Shown one piece after another: positions 52,783 to 62,154 of a stretch of 64,000 nt of DNA (position 1 is the stretch's first letter; the number at the start of each line of letters is the position of its first letter). Both the position numbers and the translations under genes were made by a program. The stretch is from Bacteroidota bacterium (GTDB taxonomy: Bacteria > Bacteroidota > Bacteroidia > Chitinophagales > Chitinophagaceae): assembly GCA_018268085.1 (NCBI GenBank), contig JAFDXE010000001.1, forward strand, positions 124,001 to 188,000. Direction: 5' to 3'. The notes beneath the pieces were generated by a model, which saw nothing but the letters and a program-made list of their open reading frames with translations, was not told the origin of the DNA and did not search any database.

Positions 52783-55371
52783 TTAAAAAAACAATCCGGC
52801 TTTCAACATGAAAACACTCTTCTCTTCTGAAATACCATAACTGAGATTAACGGCAATTTTATTGTAGGGAACAAACACAATCCCTCCACCGTATCCGGTA
52901 TGTATTTTATCAGAACGTTCATGATCAACCCATACCCTTCCATCATCAAAAAAAACATATACACCTAAAGTTCCTCTTAATATATATCCACGAAGATTTG
53001 CGATCATAACCCGTAATTCTGTATTCTGGTAAAATGAACTTCTACCAGTAAAGCGGGTTCGCCAATATCCTCTTAGATAATCATGACCACCTATTGCATT
53101 GGCCTGGTAAAATTCATAGTCACCAAAATTTGTTGCCGCACCGGTTCTATGAGCAATACTCAGTATTTTTTTTATGAGGGGTAAATTAAATTTTACATAG
53201 CCTTCCAACTTCACATGATCCCGTTCCAACTCTTTTAAATTCGTAAGATACCGCACTCCTGCCCCGAAACCGAAATACCCGGCGCTGGAAATTTTTTTTG
53301 CATTTGAAATATACCTGTACGATACCATTGCGCCTCCAAAATACTTATGAACAAATACCGATGAATCCAAAATACCCGGTTCAGCTACGTACTTGTTATC
53401 AGCATGCTGAATGCGTACAGATTGTGCTATTAACCCCGTACTGAAATAACTGTTCTTCTTTGTTCGACTAACAGCAGGGCTAAACGAAAATCCGGAAGAA
53501 CGTACCCTGAAATAATCAATGTCATTACCATTGATCCTGGTTTCATTTCCAAAACCATAAAAATTCAGCACATATTTTGGCGCCCGGTAATCTGCTGCAA
53601 GTTCTATGTCCCACTTACCAATTGCCCGTTTAAATATCCCATTATAGGCAACGCCTACAGAACCTGTAGCTGTAGCCAATGTACCCACAATACTTTGCTC
53701 CCAGGCATAAGGTGTTTTGTGCCATTCTTTTTTCCTGTAAACAATGCCCAGGTTTAATAATACTCTATCATCCGGACTAAATCCAGGCAATAAAACCGGT
53801 TTCCACCAATCGTATTTAAACCCACGTCTCAAAAACGTTGTGTACGAAGTATCATCCGTATTTTTAATCCTGTACTGTTCGTTCAACAAAACCTTATCTT
53901 CTTTATTTTCATAAATTCCTGATTTAATACCACTACCGGTTACTGCAGCACTGTCTTTATACATATCTTTTCCATCGCCTCCAAAACAACGCAGGTAAAT
54001 CTTATTTTTTCTCCTGCAGGTAAAAATAAATTCATCTTCATTTCCAAAACCGTACAGGTTAATTTCTTTGGTAAGCTTCCTGTTAAATATCCGGTGAAAC
54101 AAAGTATCTCCAGGTATCATCTCCTTATTTAATTTTCGGACAGTGATCTCCGTTATATTCCTGTCTTTCCTGTTAACAATAAATTGTTCATGCTTGTCGG
54201 TTCCTAAAATGGTAATTTTCTTATTAATGATGCGATAATATTTCATCCCGTAACGCATCATGTTATCTCTTCGCTTTTTCAATATTCCTTCCACAAATTC
54301 ACCTGAATGCCTGTTCACCGGTTCCGGCATTTCGGCTACTGCCCGATGAATAGCCTCATCAGATAGAGCTGTTTGAACTTCCTGTATTGTGTGTTTCCAA
54401 TCTTCCTCCGTAAGTGCATTGGTAAATTGCTGATCAATGCTGACAGCAGCAAGATTCACTCCGACTATATCATGCGGATAAGCTTTAAAATCCCTCACGC
54501 TTCTAAGAATCCAGGGCAATGAAAGAAGGAAAATATTTACGCCATCGGTACGGGAAAATGCCTGGTCGCGATCCTTTGCAAACGGATAATAAACAGTTTT
54601 ACCGTCCCGCTTATAACCCGTCCATATCCATTGATCTGGATGCCGGTCCCAATCGTTCACCAGCATATCCAGCAACCTTATTTTTAAAAATTCATATTGA
54701 TCTACATACCGGTCGTTATCTTCCTGCAGTTTTTCATATAGCTTTTCAGTGTTTATTACTTTGTCGGCATATCTGGTAAATGCCGTTCGCTCCCAACCAT
54801 CACCGTTAGGTCTCTCTTCCAGCAGGCAGAGTTTACCGGCAAATATTGAACGGTATTCTCCGAATAATGTATCATCCGCAACATACACAATGACAGGATT
54901 GGTATGCAAACTGCCAATACGCTCCGTAAGACTGGCAATAGCCAATGGCCCATAAGGATGAGCCGTTGAAATCTGGTCATTCACAATATCCTGCACTATA
55001 GATCCTTTAAATTCATCAGGGATGAGCAATTCAAGGTCTTTATCGATCGTTCGCAACACCCACTCTCTTCCTTCTTTATCGAGAATGCGCAGCGACTTTG
55101 TTTGATGACCGCCACCAAGTTTTTTGGGTTTATATCCACCATTGGTAGATGACAGGTGAAAAACCGGGAAACGTACGGGTTCAATCCACTCCTTTCGCCA
55201 ATGCTTTCCCCACCAGAATTCTTTCCAGGCTGATGCTTTGAATTGTTGCCCGGCAGCCTTTATTTGCATTTCTACGGTATCAGGCGAAACAGTATTGCTT
55301 TGAGTAAATCCGCTACACCAATAAAAAAGAAAAATCAACGATAGCATCAACACCCGGTAAGATCTCGTCAT
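52783..55371 (-). CDS. Outer-membrane beta-barrel protein with kinase-like periplasmic region
   Basis: An 862-aa protein. Signal peptide at about 1-23 (MTRSYRVLMLSLIFLFYWC). Residues about 65-310 look like a kinase-type fold: a Gly-rich, Lys-containing N-lobe (KPKKLGGGHQTKSLRI, 81-96), LRTIDKD with Lys111, a catalytic-loop-like DWDRHPDQW (240-248) and a metal-loop-like AKDRDQAF (265-272). The C-terminal third (about 550-862) is an Omp85/BamA-like 16-strand-type barrel ending in the aromatic VFMLKAGLFF. From memory, similar regions in Bacteroidota are found fused to a metallophosphoesterase domain, which is missing here. Neither domain's activity is proven; the barrel call is firm, the kinase reading tentative. 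Confidence 0.78.
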   Translation of the reverse strand: MTRSYRVLMLSLIFLFYWCSGFTQSNTVSPDTVEMQIKAAGQQFKASAWKEFWWGKHWRKEWIEPVRFPVFHLSSTNGGYKPKKLGGGHQTKSLRILDKEGREWVLRTIDKDLELLIPDEFKGSIVQDIVNDQISTAHPYGPLAIASLTERIGSLHTNPVIVYVADDTLFGEYRSIFAGKLCLLEERPNGDGWERTAFTRYADKVINTEKLYEKLQEDNDRYVDQYEFLKIRLLDMLVNDWDRHPDQWIWTGYKRDGKTVYYPFAKDRDQAFSRTDGVNIFLLSLPWILRSVRDFKAYPHDIVGVNLAAVSIDQQFTNALTEEDWKHTIQEVQTALSDEAIHRAVAEMPEPVNRHSGEFVEGILKKRRDNMMRYGMKYYRIINKKITILGTDKHEQFIVNRKDRNITEITVRKLNKEMIPGDTLFHRIFNRKLTKEINLYGFGNEDEFIFTCRRKNKIYLRCFGGDGKDMYKDSAAVTGSGIKSGIYENKEDKVLLNEQYRIKNTDDTSYTTFLRRGFKYDWWKPVLLPGFSPDDRVLLNLGIVYRKKEWHKTPYAWEQSIVGTLATATGSVGVAYNGIFKRAIGKWDIELAADYRAPKYVLNFYGFGNETRINGNDIDYFRVRSSGFSFSPAVSRTKKNSYFSTGLIAQSVRIQHADNKYVAEPGILDSSVFVHKYFGGAMVSYRYISNAKKISSAGYFGFGAGVRYLTNLKELERDHVKLEGYVKFNLPLIKKILSIAHRTGAATNFGDYEFYQANAIGGHDYLRGYWRTRFTGRSSFYQNTELRVMIANLRGYILRGTLGVYVFFDDGRVWVDHERSDKIHTGYGGGIVFVPYNKIAVNLSYGISEEKSVFMLKAGLFF

Positions 55372-55570
55372 TGCTTAATTTTATGATATCGGTATTACAA
55401 TCGCTGTACCGATGTAGCTCATACAATAGCAGATCATCAACAGACGGATAAGTTACCTGCAGATAAATAATGTAATTGATACTGATTAGTAAAAAACAGG
55501 AATGAGCAATTGAACACAATAAGATAATGGTTGTGGAAACGGGAAATATTTTACACAATGATTGCCAGAA

Positions 55571-56386
55571 TTAATGTTCATGATGATCGAGATCACCACC
55601 ACAATGCGGACAAACATGATTGCCATTATGCTTCATTTTCCGGGTTTCTTCGAGGAAGCCCGCTGTTATAATACCTGCAGGCAGGGCAAGCAAAGCCAAT
55701 CCGCAAAGTGATACAATACCACTGAGGATTTTCCCCAAAATTGTAATCGGAACCATATCCCCATAGCCAACAGATGTAACCGTAACAACCGCCCACCAGA
55801 TACTTGCAGGTATGCTGGAAAATACCCGGGGCTGTGCCTGGTGTTCTGCAAAATATAATAAACTGGAAGCGATGATGATGAGGAAAAGAATCAATACCAG
55901 GCTTAGCTTTAATTCATTGGCTCTTTTTGCAAAAACATCTCTTACCAGCTTTGCAGATTTCATATAAGATGTTAACCGGAACAAGCGTAAAAACCTGAGT
56001 AAACGCAACAATCGTAACACACGTAAATCCAATCCAACAGCAATATGAATATAAAAAGGAAGTATGGCCAGCAAATCTATCATTGCATCCAATGAAAAAA
56101 TATATTTCAGCCTGCCAAAAAATGAATGGCCATAACGTGGATCATGATTGGCACTCCAAAGGCGCAAAACATATTCAATAGAAAAAATGATTACGGATAC
56201 AAGATCGAATACCCGGAAAAATTTACCATAATGTTCCAGTAAAGGTTGCTCGGTTTCAAGGAAAACGGCAATAACATTAAGTATAATAAGTGTGATGATA
56301 AATCCATTCAGAATTTTATCCCACTTCGTTTCGCCTAATTCCGGATGAAGCAGGATATGAATTTTTTTCTTGGTTGTTTTGTACAT
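55571..56386 (-). CDS. Voltage-gated potassium channel (Kv-type) with C-terminal zinc ribbon
   Basis: A 271-aa six-helix ion channel. S4 carries six arginines at every third position (R122 to R137, LRVLRLLRLLRFLRLFRL), the voltage sensor. The pore loop has the potassium filter TSVGYGD (204-210). Membrane helices at about 27-43, 58-76, 97-115, 161-180 and 216-238. After S6 comes a soluble tail with CPHCGGDLDHHEH (259-271), two Cys and three His, which could bind zinc; this tail is unusual. The gene is alone, divergent from the mosaic protein gene, and 199 bases from the barrel-fusion gene. Confidence 0.93.
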   Translation of the reverse strand: MYKTTKKKIHILLHPELGETKWDKILNGFIITLIILNVIAVFLETEQPLLEHYGKFFRVFDLVSVIIFSIEYVLRLWSANHDPRYGHSFFGRLKYIFSLDAMIDLLAILPFYIHIAVGLDLRVLRLLRLLRFLRLFRLTSYMKSAKLVRDVFAKRANELKLSLVLILFLIIIASSLLYFAEHQAQPRVFSSIPASIWWAVVTVTSVGYGDMVPITILGKILSGIVSLCGLALLALPAGIITAGFLEETRKMKHNGNHVCPHCGGDLDHHEH

Positions 56387-56656
56387 TCTTCCCTGGCAGT
56401 TGTTTGCCTGCTAAAGTTAATGAATTGGAAAGAATGAACACTAACACATAGGTAAATAATAAAGGAAAATCCACGATAATGATTAACCGTATTATTCCAG
56501 TACTTTAAAAGCAAGTTTACTTTACCGGCATACAAGAAGCATGGCATGCAGCAAATCCATACATGCAATTGTCAAATAGTAAAGCGCTTCTTTTAACCGT
56601 ACCTGTGATCTGCACCTTCTTTTGAATCTGTATTATCAACGTTCAAATCTTTCATT

Positions 56657-57643
56657 ATGCGAAAATTTATACAGTTGCAGGTTTCAGCCTGCAGTGAAGA
56701 TATATCAGGTATGAACAATCATCCATGCGGTAAATTCTGCAACTCATGCAATAAAACCGTTGTTGATTTTTCTACCATGACCGACAACCAACTGGCCGGA
56801 TTTTTCAAAACACAGCCAACGGGCATTTGCGGCATGTTCCATCCCGAACAATTGAACAGGCCACTTGAACTTCCTGTAAAAAAAATATCGATGCTGAAGT
56901 ATTTCTTCAATATTGCGTTGCCGGCATTTTTATTATCTGCAAAAGCTGATGCACAAAAAATTGTAAAACAAAATCAGCATACGCTGTTCCAGAAACCAGG
57001 ATTAAAAAAAATCACGATACCGGCTGCAACAACCATCAGCAGTGTGATTCAGGACGAAGAGGGCAAACCTGTACCTTTTGCAACCATCATGGAAAAAGGC
57101 AGTTCAAATGGAACTGCTGCTGATGAAAAAGGAAATTTTACACTGGTTGTTTCTGCATTCAACGCTGAATTGATCATTAGTTCTGTTGGTTTTGAAACAA
57201 AAGAATGTACCGTAGCAGATTGCGTTAAACCTATACCATTAAAAATTGCAATGAGCGCCCCGGTAATTGTTTCCGCAGGTGACAAATACAGTTGCAGAAT
57301 GGTGGCAGGTGGAATCAGCAGCAAAATAGTTACTATAAATACTTTTTCATCAGAACAAAAAGCAGCATCCCCTTCCCCGGTTGCCGCTTGCACAATATTC
57401 CCTAATCCAGCAGGCAAAAATGAAATGATAACCATTCGATTTAAAGAGCCGCTTAATAAGGACTACCTTGTTTCCGTTTTCAGTACAAACGGAATGCTTG
57501 TTCAGCAACAGCAATATTCTAAAATAAAAAATTTAAACGAACTTCAATTCCAATTGCACGTTTCTGCTGCAGGAATGTATAGGATAGAAATAACTGACCT
57601 TTCCGCTAATAAGAAAACAGGACAATTAATCCTTGTTCATTAA
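56657..57643 (+). CDS. Mosaic protein: Cys-rich N-terminus, internal signal peptide, carboxypeptidase-regulatory domain, T9SS-like tail
   Basis: A 328-aa protein. Residues 1-74 contain five Cys (12, 24, 28, 31, 58), including CGKFCNSC, a zinc-finger-like cluster followed by KTVVDFSTMTDNQL. A hydrophobic segment at about 80-97 ends AKADA-Q, like a signal-peptidase site, placing the signal peptide internally. A carboxypeptidase-regulatory-like domain spans about 128-200 (VIQDEEGKPVPFATI). The last 80 residues (IFPNPAGKNEMITIRF ... AAGMYRIEITD) resemble the type IX secretion sorting domain. The family is seen in Bacteroidota, function unknown. Its end overlaps the MFS gene by 11 bases. Confidence 0.75.
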   Translation: MRKFIQLQVSACSEDISGMNNHPCGKFCNSCNKTVVDFSTMTDNQLAGFFKTQPTGICGMFHPEQLNRPLELPVKKISMLKYFFNIALPAFLLSAKADAQKIVKQNQHTLFQKPGLKKITIPAATTISSVIQDEEGKPVPFATIMEKGSSNGTAADEKGNFTLVVSAFNAELIISSVGFETKECTVADCVKPIPLKIAMSAPVIVSAGDKYSCRMVAGGISSKIVTINTFSSEQKAASPSPVAACTIFPNPAGKNEMITIRFKEPLNKDYLVSVFSTNGMLVQQQQYSKIKNLNELQFQLHVSAAGMYRIEITDLSANKKTGQLILVH

Positions 57644-58838
57644 AACGGGCATTAAAAGCAAAAGTATTTTGAAATATATCACACGGGTAGTTTGGATTTT
57701 ATCGATTGTAAGTTTACTTACCGACACTGCAAGTGAAATGCTGTATCCGATCATGCCCATCTACCTGAAAACAATTGGATTTTCAATCGTACTTATTGGT
57801 GTACTGGAGGGAATCGCAGAAGCTACTGCAGGATTTAGCAAAGGATACTTTGGAAAACTTTCCGACGTTACGGGCAAAAGAGTGCCGTTTGTACAATTAG
57901 GTTACGCATTAAGTGCACTCTCTAAACCGATGATGGCTGTTCTCGTATATCCACTCTGGATATTTTTTGCAAGAACAATTGATCGTATCGGAAAAGGTAT
58001 TCGAACCGGCGCCAGGGATGCCCTGCTTTCCGACGAGGCAACACCTCGAACAAAAGCGAAGGTTTTTGGCTTTCATCGCTCCATGGACACATTCGGTGCG
58101 GTACTGGGGCCGATAATAGCGCTGCTGTATCTATATTATAATCCCGGACAATACAAAACACTTTTCTATATTGCTTTCCTTCCAGGACTTTTGGCAGTAC
58201 TCGCTTCATTTTTTCTGAAGAAAAATAATATACCTTCAAACAAATCAAAAACGTCTGTACCTTTTTTTTCATTTTTACAGTATTGGAATGAAAGTCCCGT
58301 ACCATATAAAAAGCTTGTGATCGGACTGCTTGCATTTACCTTGTTCAACAGTTCAGATGTTTTTCTGTTGCTTAAAGCGAAGGAATCCGGACTTGCCGAT
58401 ACAGCCATCATTGGCATCTATATTTTCTACAATCTCATATACGCCCTGTTTGCTTTTCCATTGGGCATTATTGCAGATCGTATAGGCCTTAAAACCGTTT
58501 TTATATCCGGGCTCGCTTTATTTGCCATTGTTTATTTCGGAATGGCAATCGCTACCAATATCTATTTCTTCTTTTTACTGTTTTTTTTCTATGGCATGTA
58601 TGCTGCTGCAACTGAAGGAATTTCTAAAGCATGGATTTCTAACATTACAGACAAAAAAGACACAGCAACAGCAATAGGAACATTTTCAGGTTTACAAAGT
58701 ATTTGTATGATGTTGGCAAGTTCATTAACCGGATTGATATGGTTTCAATTCGGTGCTACTACAGCATTTCTATTAACGGGTTCGGTAACAATTATTGTAA
58801 TTTCCTATCTTCTTACAATACCCAAACCCGCCAGTTAA
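57633..58838 (+). CDS. MFS transporter
   Basis: A 401-aa major facilitator with about twelve membrane helices. The opening WILSIVSLLTDTASEMLYPIMPIYLKTIGF and the loop FGKLSDVTGKRVPFVQLGYALSALSKP (motif A-like GK-SD--GKR) are clear, as is RIGKGIRTGARDALLSDEATPRTKAK. The closest by eye are permeases with the DTASEM start, commonly annotated only as MFS; the substrate is unknown. The only in-frame start before the first helix is a TTG at 57633 (or 57669), overlapping the upstream gene, so translational coupling is likely. Confidence 0.88.
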   Translation: MFIKTGIKSKSILKYITRVVWILSIVSLLTDTASEMLYPIMPIYLKTIGFSIVLIGVLEGIAEATAGFSKGYFGKLSDVTGKRVPFVQLGYALSALSKPMMAVLVYPLWIFFARTIDRIGKGIRTGARDALLSDEATPRTKAKVFGFHRSMDTFGAVLGPIIALLYLYYNPGQYKTLFYIAFLPGLLAVLASFFLKKNNIPSNKSKTSVPFFSFLQYWNESPVPYKKLVIGLLAFTLFNSSDVFLLLKAKESGLADTAIIGIYIFYNLIYALFAFPLGIIADRIGLKTVFISGLALFAIVYFGMAIATNIYFFFLLFFFYGMYAAATEGISKAWISNITDKKDTATAIGTFSGLQSICMMLASSLTGLIWFQFGATTAFLLTGSVTIIVISYLLTIPKPAS

Positions 58839-59452
58839 TCAAAAGAAAAAAAATTGCAAAAGGATAATTTCAGATGATATGTAATTAAATTATACCACGC
58901 TGCCATCTTCCAAAAAGTAAATACAATTACCTGCAGCGTTAACGTACCCATTCATTATTCTTCATTTTCTGCTTGCTCAAACGTTTTATTAAACTGTCAG
59001 GCTCTTGTCAATTTTTTCCTTAAACTTTTCATTATGAGGTCAATCATAAACAAACGGGTGAAGTTTATTGAGCTTTATAAAAATCAGTTGTTTAACCAAT
59101 GAGTTACGGTGTATTAAAGAATAAATGTATTTTATTTACCCAGGCACTTCCTGCAAAAGTGCTGATAGCCCGTTTACAGGCAATTTTACAAAGATGTCGT
59201 AACGTATCAGTCGGTATAAATAAAAACACGCTAATCGTATTTCAAACACTACCCTAAACTGAAATAGCTGTTGTACAGGAAGTTACTGCAACGCATTGGA
59301 GTAGTTTTTATTCATTTCATGCTATATTAAAACGGGTGCCTGACAAGCATCATCATACAAATTGACAATGGTTATATGTTTCTTTTTATATCAAAACTAT
59401 TTTAGTGCTTTATTTCAATTCATATTCAATAAAACAAAAGCAAGCTTAATTA
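58839..59452. other. Intergenic stretch upstream of the sensor kinase
   Basis: Over 600 AT-rich bases without a confident gene, except the 52-codon ORF at 59099-59257. No strong inverted repeats were found. The promoter of the kinase gene must lie here, but I cannot fix it. Confidence 0.6.
59099..59257 (+). pseudogene. Small ORF, possible remnant of a response-regulator gene (52 codons)
   Basis: An uninterrupted 52-codon frame. Its middle (PAKVLIARLQAILQRCRN) resembles the last helix and linker of an OmpR-family receiver domain, where sequences such as PxVLIARIxAILRR are usual, and the following VGINKNTLIVFQ could be the start of the DNA-binding domain. The rest of such a gene is absent on either side, so if the resemblance is real this is a relic. 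A chance ORF cannot be excluded. Confidence 0.3.
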
Positions 59453-62089
59453 ATGTCAACTGTTTCGTCTAATTCGTACAACATGCTGTTTACCTCACCT
59501 GCTTCAAATAACAATTTTTTTATTCAACTTATAGAACATTCGCCGGATGCCATCCTGGTAAGGGATGCATCCAAAAAAATAGTTAGCTGGAATAAAGGAG
59601 CTGAACTATTATTAGGCTTCAGCAAAGAAGAAGCTATTGGGAAAACAGCAATTGAACTCGGTATGATTAAGTTCACTGCTGAAGAAATTGTAAATATTGA
59701 TATGACGCTTTCAAGTTCCGGAAGCTGGTCTGCTGAAAAAGAATACTTTCATAAAGACGGATCACGCCTGTTCGGTACCGTATCTGCAAACGCAATATTA
59801 AATCAAAGAGGTGATGTAGAATCGGTTTTATTTATCATTAAGGATGCAACCAATAAAAAAATAAAGGAAGAAAATTTATGCCGCACAAAACAGTTGCTTG
59901 AAGAAACCATTTCAAAAAACGTACAGCATATCACGGAAAGCGATGAATTGTTCAGGCTCTATATAAGTAATACACCCGCTGCCATTGCCATGTTTGACAA
60001 AAATATGAATTACGTACTGGCGAGTAAACGCTGGATGGAAGATTACGGATTAACTGAAGTAGCGATTACGGGCAAATCGCATTATGAAATATTTCCTGAA
60101 ATCTCTGAACAATGGAAACAGGTGCATCAACGCTGCCTCCATGGTGCTTCCGAAAAGAAAGATGAAGAATTATTTGTGCGTGCAGATGGCAGCCATACCT
60201 GGATCAGGTGGGAAATATTACCGTGGTATCATGCATCAGGTTGCGTTGGCGGTATAATTATTTTTTCTGAAGACATAACGCAAAGAAAACTGGCGGAAGA
60301 TCAGGTAATACAAAATGAAGAAAAATACCGTAGCCTGGTAGAAAGGATTTCCGACGGGTTCATCGCCCTTGATGAAAACTGGAACTTTACCTATGTGAAT
60401 AAAATCGCAGAGACCATGTTCACACGCTCTGCAGATGATCTGCTACATAAAAATATATGGACTGAGTTTCCTGAAAAAGTACAGCACAGTTTTTATAAAA
60501 TATTTTTTGATGCCATGCAGCAGCAACAACATCAATTTGCAGAACAATATTGCCCCACCCTTGATTTATGGCTACAGGTAAATGTGTATCCATCTGATTC
60601 CGGATTGTCTGTTTTTTTCCGGGATATTTCAAGAGAAAAAAATGCCGAACGTAAAGCGAACAGGAATTTTGAGATCAAGAAGAAGATCATGAGTTATGCA
60701 TTGGATGCCATTGTATGTACAGATAAGAATGGCGTTATATCAAGATGGACAGGCCAGGCAGAGAAATTATTTGGATGGACCGAATCGGAAATAACCGGAA
60801 ATAACATAAGTGAATTGCTTTTACCGCAAAAAAATAAACTATTGCATGAAGCAGGCAATACTAAAAATAACGGGAATGGATACCCCCCGGCGTTAAACAA
60901 ACTCGTGGAAGTTACTGCTATTGATAAAGAGAAAAGAGAATTTCCGGTTGAAGTATTTATTGTTTCGATTGATGAATCAGATGACGTGTATTACTGCGCC
61001 TATATTAGAGATATCAGTAAAAGAAAAAAATCAGAAGAATACATTATGCGTAACCAGTTTAGGTTAAACCAGGCTCAGCATATAGCTCATCTTGGTAACT
61101 GGGAAATCAATTTTAAAACGAAAAATTCCCGATGGTCGGATGAAACATACAGGATCTATGGGCTGGAACCTGCAGATCATAATATCTCACAGGATGAATG
61201 GCTGAATTTTGTACACCCGGAAGACAAAGAACGGGTAAAGGGAGAGTTGGAAAAAAGTAAAGAGAACTGGAATGGCACATCGTTCTATCACAGGATTATC
61301 AGGCACGATGGAATGATCCGTTACCTATATGCCGAAAGCAGGTATGAATTTAACGAAAAGGGAGAAGTGATCGGTATGTATGGCATTGCTCACGACATTA
61401 CCGATCTGAAAACGCTGGAACAGGAGTTACAGGAACAGCAACGTAAGGAACAACAGAAACTCATGGCGGCTTCGCTGGCTGCACAGGAGAAAGAACGCAA
61501 TTCCATTGCAAAAGAACTTCATGACAATGTGAACCAGATTCTTGTTGGAACCAAAATAATGATGTCGGTTATACCGGCAATTAAAGACCAACCCGAAAAA
61601 ATTGAATCCATCGCAAAATCATCCATTGAAAATTTACAAAATGCCATTAGTGAAAACAGGAAAATTGCGCATGAACTGGTATCGCCCAATTTTACTGACA
61701 ATACGCTGCTGAAAAGAATTACTGCCATTGGCGATACAATGCTGATACCTGCAGGTATTAATATACAAATGAAAACAGATGGTTTTAATGAAACCAAACT
61801 GCACGATGAAATGAAACTTACTTTATACCGCATCATACAGGAACAATGTACCAATATTGTAAAATACTCAGAAGCAAGGTCTGCAGTGATCCAGTTGAAC
61901 AATGAACGTGGCAAACTAAAAATGACGATTACTGACGACGGCAAAGGCATGGAAGAAACAACCTCCTGCAATGGCATCGGTTTAAGAAACATCAAAAGCA
62001 GGCTGAGCATCTACGACGGAAAAGTAGAAATTAAAACTGCACCCGGCAAAGGATTTTCATTAAATATCATTGTACCGTTGAGAGCATAA
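59453..62089 (+). CDS. Multi-PAS sensor histidine kinase (HisKA_3 type)
   Basis: An 878-aa cytosolic sensor kinase with no membrane segment or signal peptide. Five PAS units at about 22-140, 165-280, 285-400, 408-525 and 535-655 (LIEHSPDAILVRDASKKIVSW, LYISNTPAAIAMFD, LVERISDGFIALDENW, MSYALDAIVCTDKNGVISRW, AQHIAHLGNWEIN), then a short coiled coil. The H-box ERNSIAKELHDNVNQ has phospho-acceptor His690, of the NarL-partner HisKA_3 class. The ATPase domain ends with DDGKGMEET and GIGLRNIKSRL. No response regulator is adjacent, so it is an orphan in this window. Confidence 0.93.
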   Translation: MSTVSSNSYNMLFTSPASNNNFFIQLIEHSPDAILVRDASKKIVSWNKGAELLLGFSKEEAIGKTAIELGMIKFTAEEIVNIDMTLSSSGSWSAEKEYFHKDGSRLFGTVSANAILNQRGDVESVLFIIKDATNKKIKEENLCRTKQLLEETISKNVQHITESDELFRLYISNTPAAIAMFDKNMNYVLASKRWMEDYGLTEVAITGKSHYEIFPEISEQWKQVHQRCLHGASEKKDEELFVRADGSHTWIRWEILPWYHASGCVGGIIIFSEDITQRKLAEDQVIQNEEKYRSLVERISDGFIALDENWNFTYVNKIAETMFTRSADDLLHKNIWTEFPEKVQHSFYKIFFDAMQQQQHQFAEQYCPTLDLWLQVNVYPSDSGLSVFFRDISREKNAERKANRNFEIKKKIMSYALDAIVCTDKNGVISRWTGQAEKLFGWTESEITGNNISELLLPQKNKLLHEAGNTKNNGNGYPPALNKLVEVTAIDKEKREFPVEVFIVSIDESDDVYYCAYIRDISKRKKSEEYIMRNQFRLNQAQHIAHLGNWEINFKTKNSRWSDETYRIYGLEPADHNISQDEWLNFVHPEDKERVKGELEKSKENWNGTSFYHRIIRHDGMIRYLYAESRYEFNEKGEVIGMYGIAHDITDLKTLEQELQEQQRKEQQKLMAASLAAQEKERNSIAKELHDNVNQILVGTKIMMSVIPAIKDQPEKIESIAKSSIENLQNAISENRKIAHELVSPNFTDNTLLKRITAIGDTMLIPAGINIQMKTDGFNETKLHDEMKLTLYRIIQEQCTNIVKYSEARSAVIQLNNERGKLKMTITDDGKGMEETTSCNGIGLRNIKSRLSIYDGKVEIKTAPGKGFSLNIIVPLRA

Positions 62090-62154
62090 ATAGGTAAAAG
62101 AACACGATACTACCGGAAATGTATAGCCGCAATTTTTACTGGAATAGCAATGTA

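Noticed and set aside
55313..55558. 81-codon minus-strand ORF upstream of the barrel-fusion gene
   Set aside because: It overlaps the signal-peptide coding of the fusion gene in another frame and shows no protein-like features.
61519..62010. 163-codon minus-strand ORF within the kinase gene
   Set aside because: Antisense shadow of the H-box and ATPase domain; the plus-strand domains are unambiguous.
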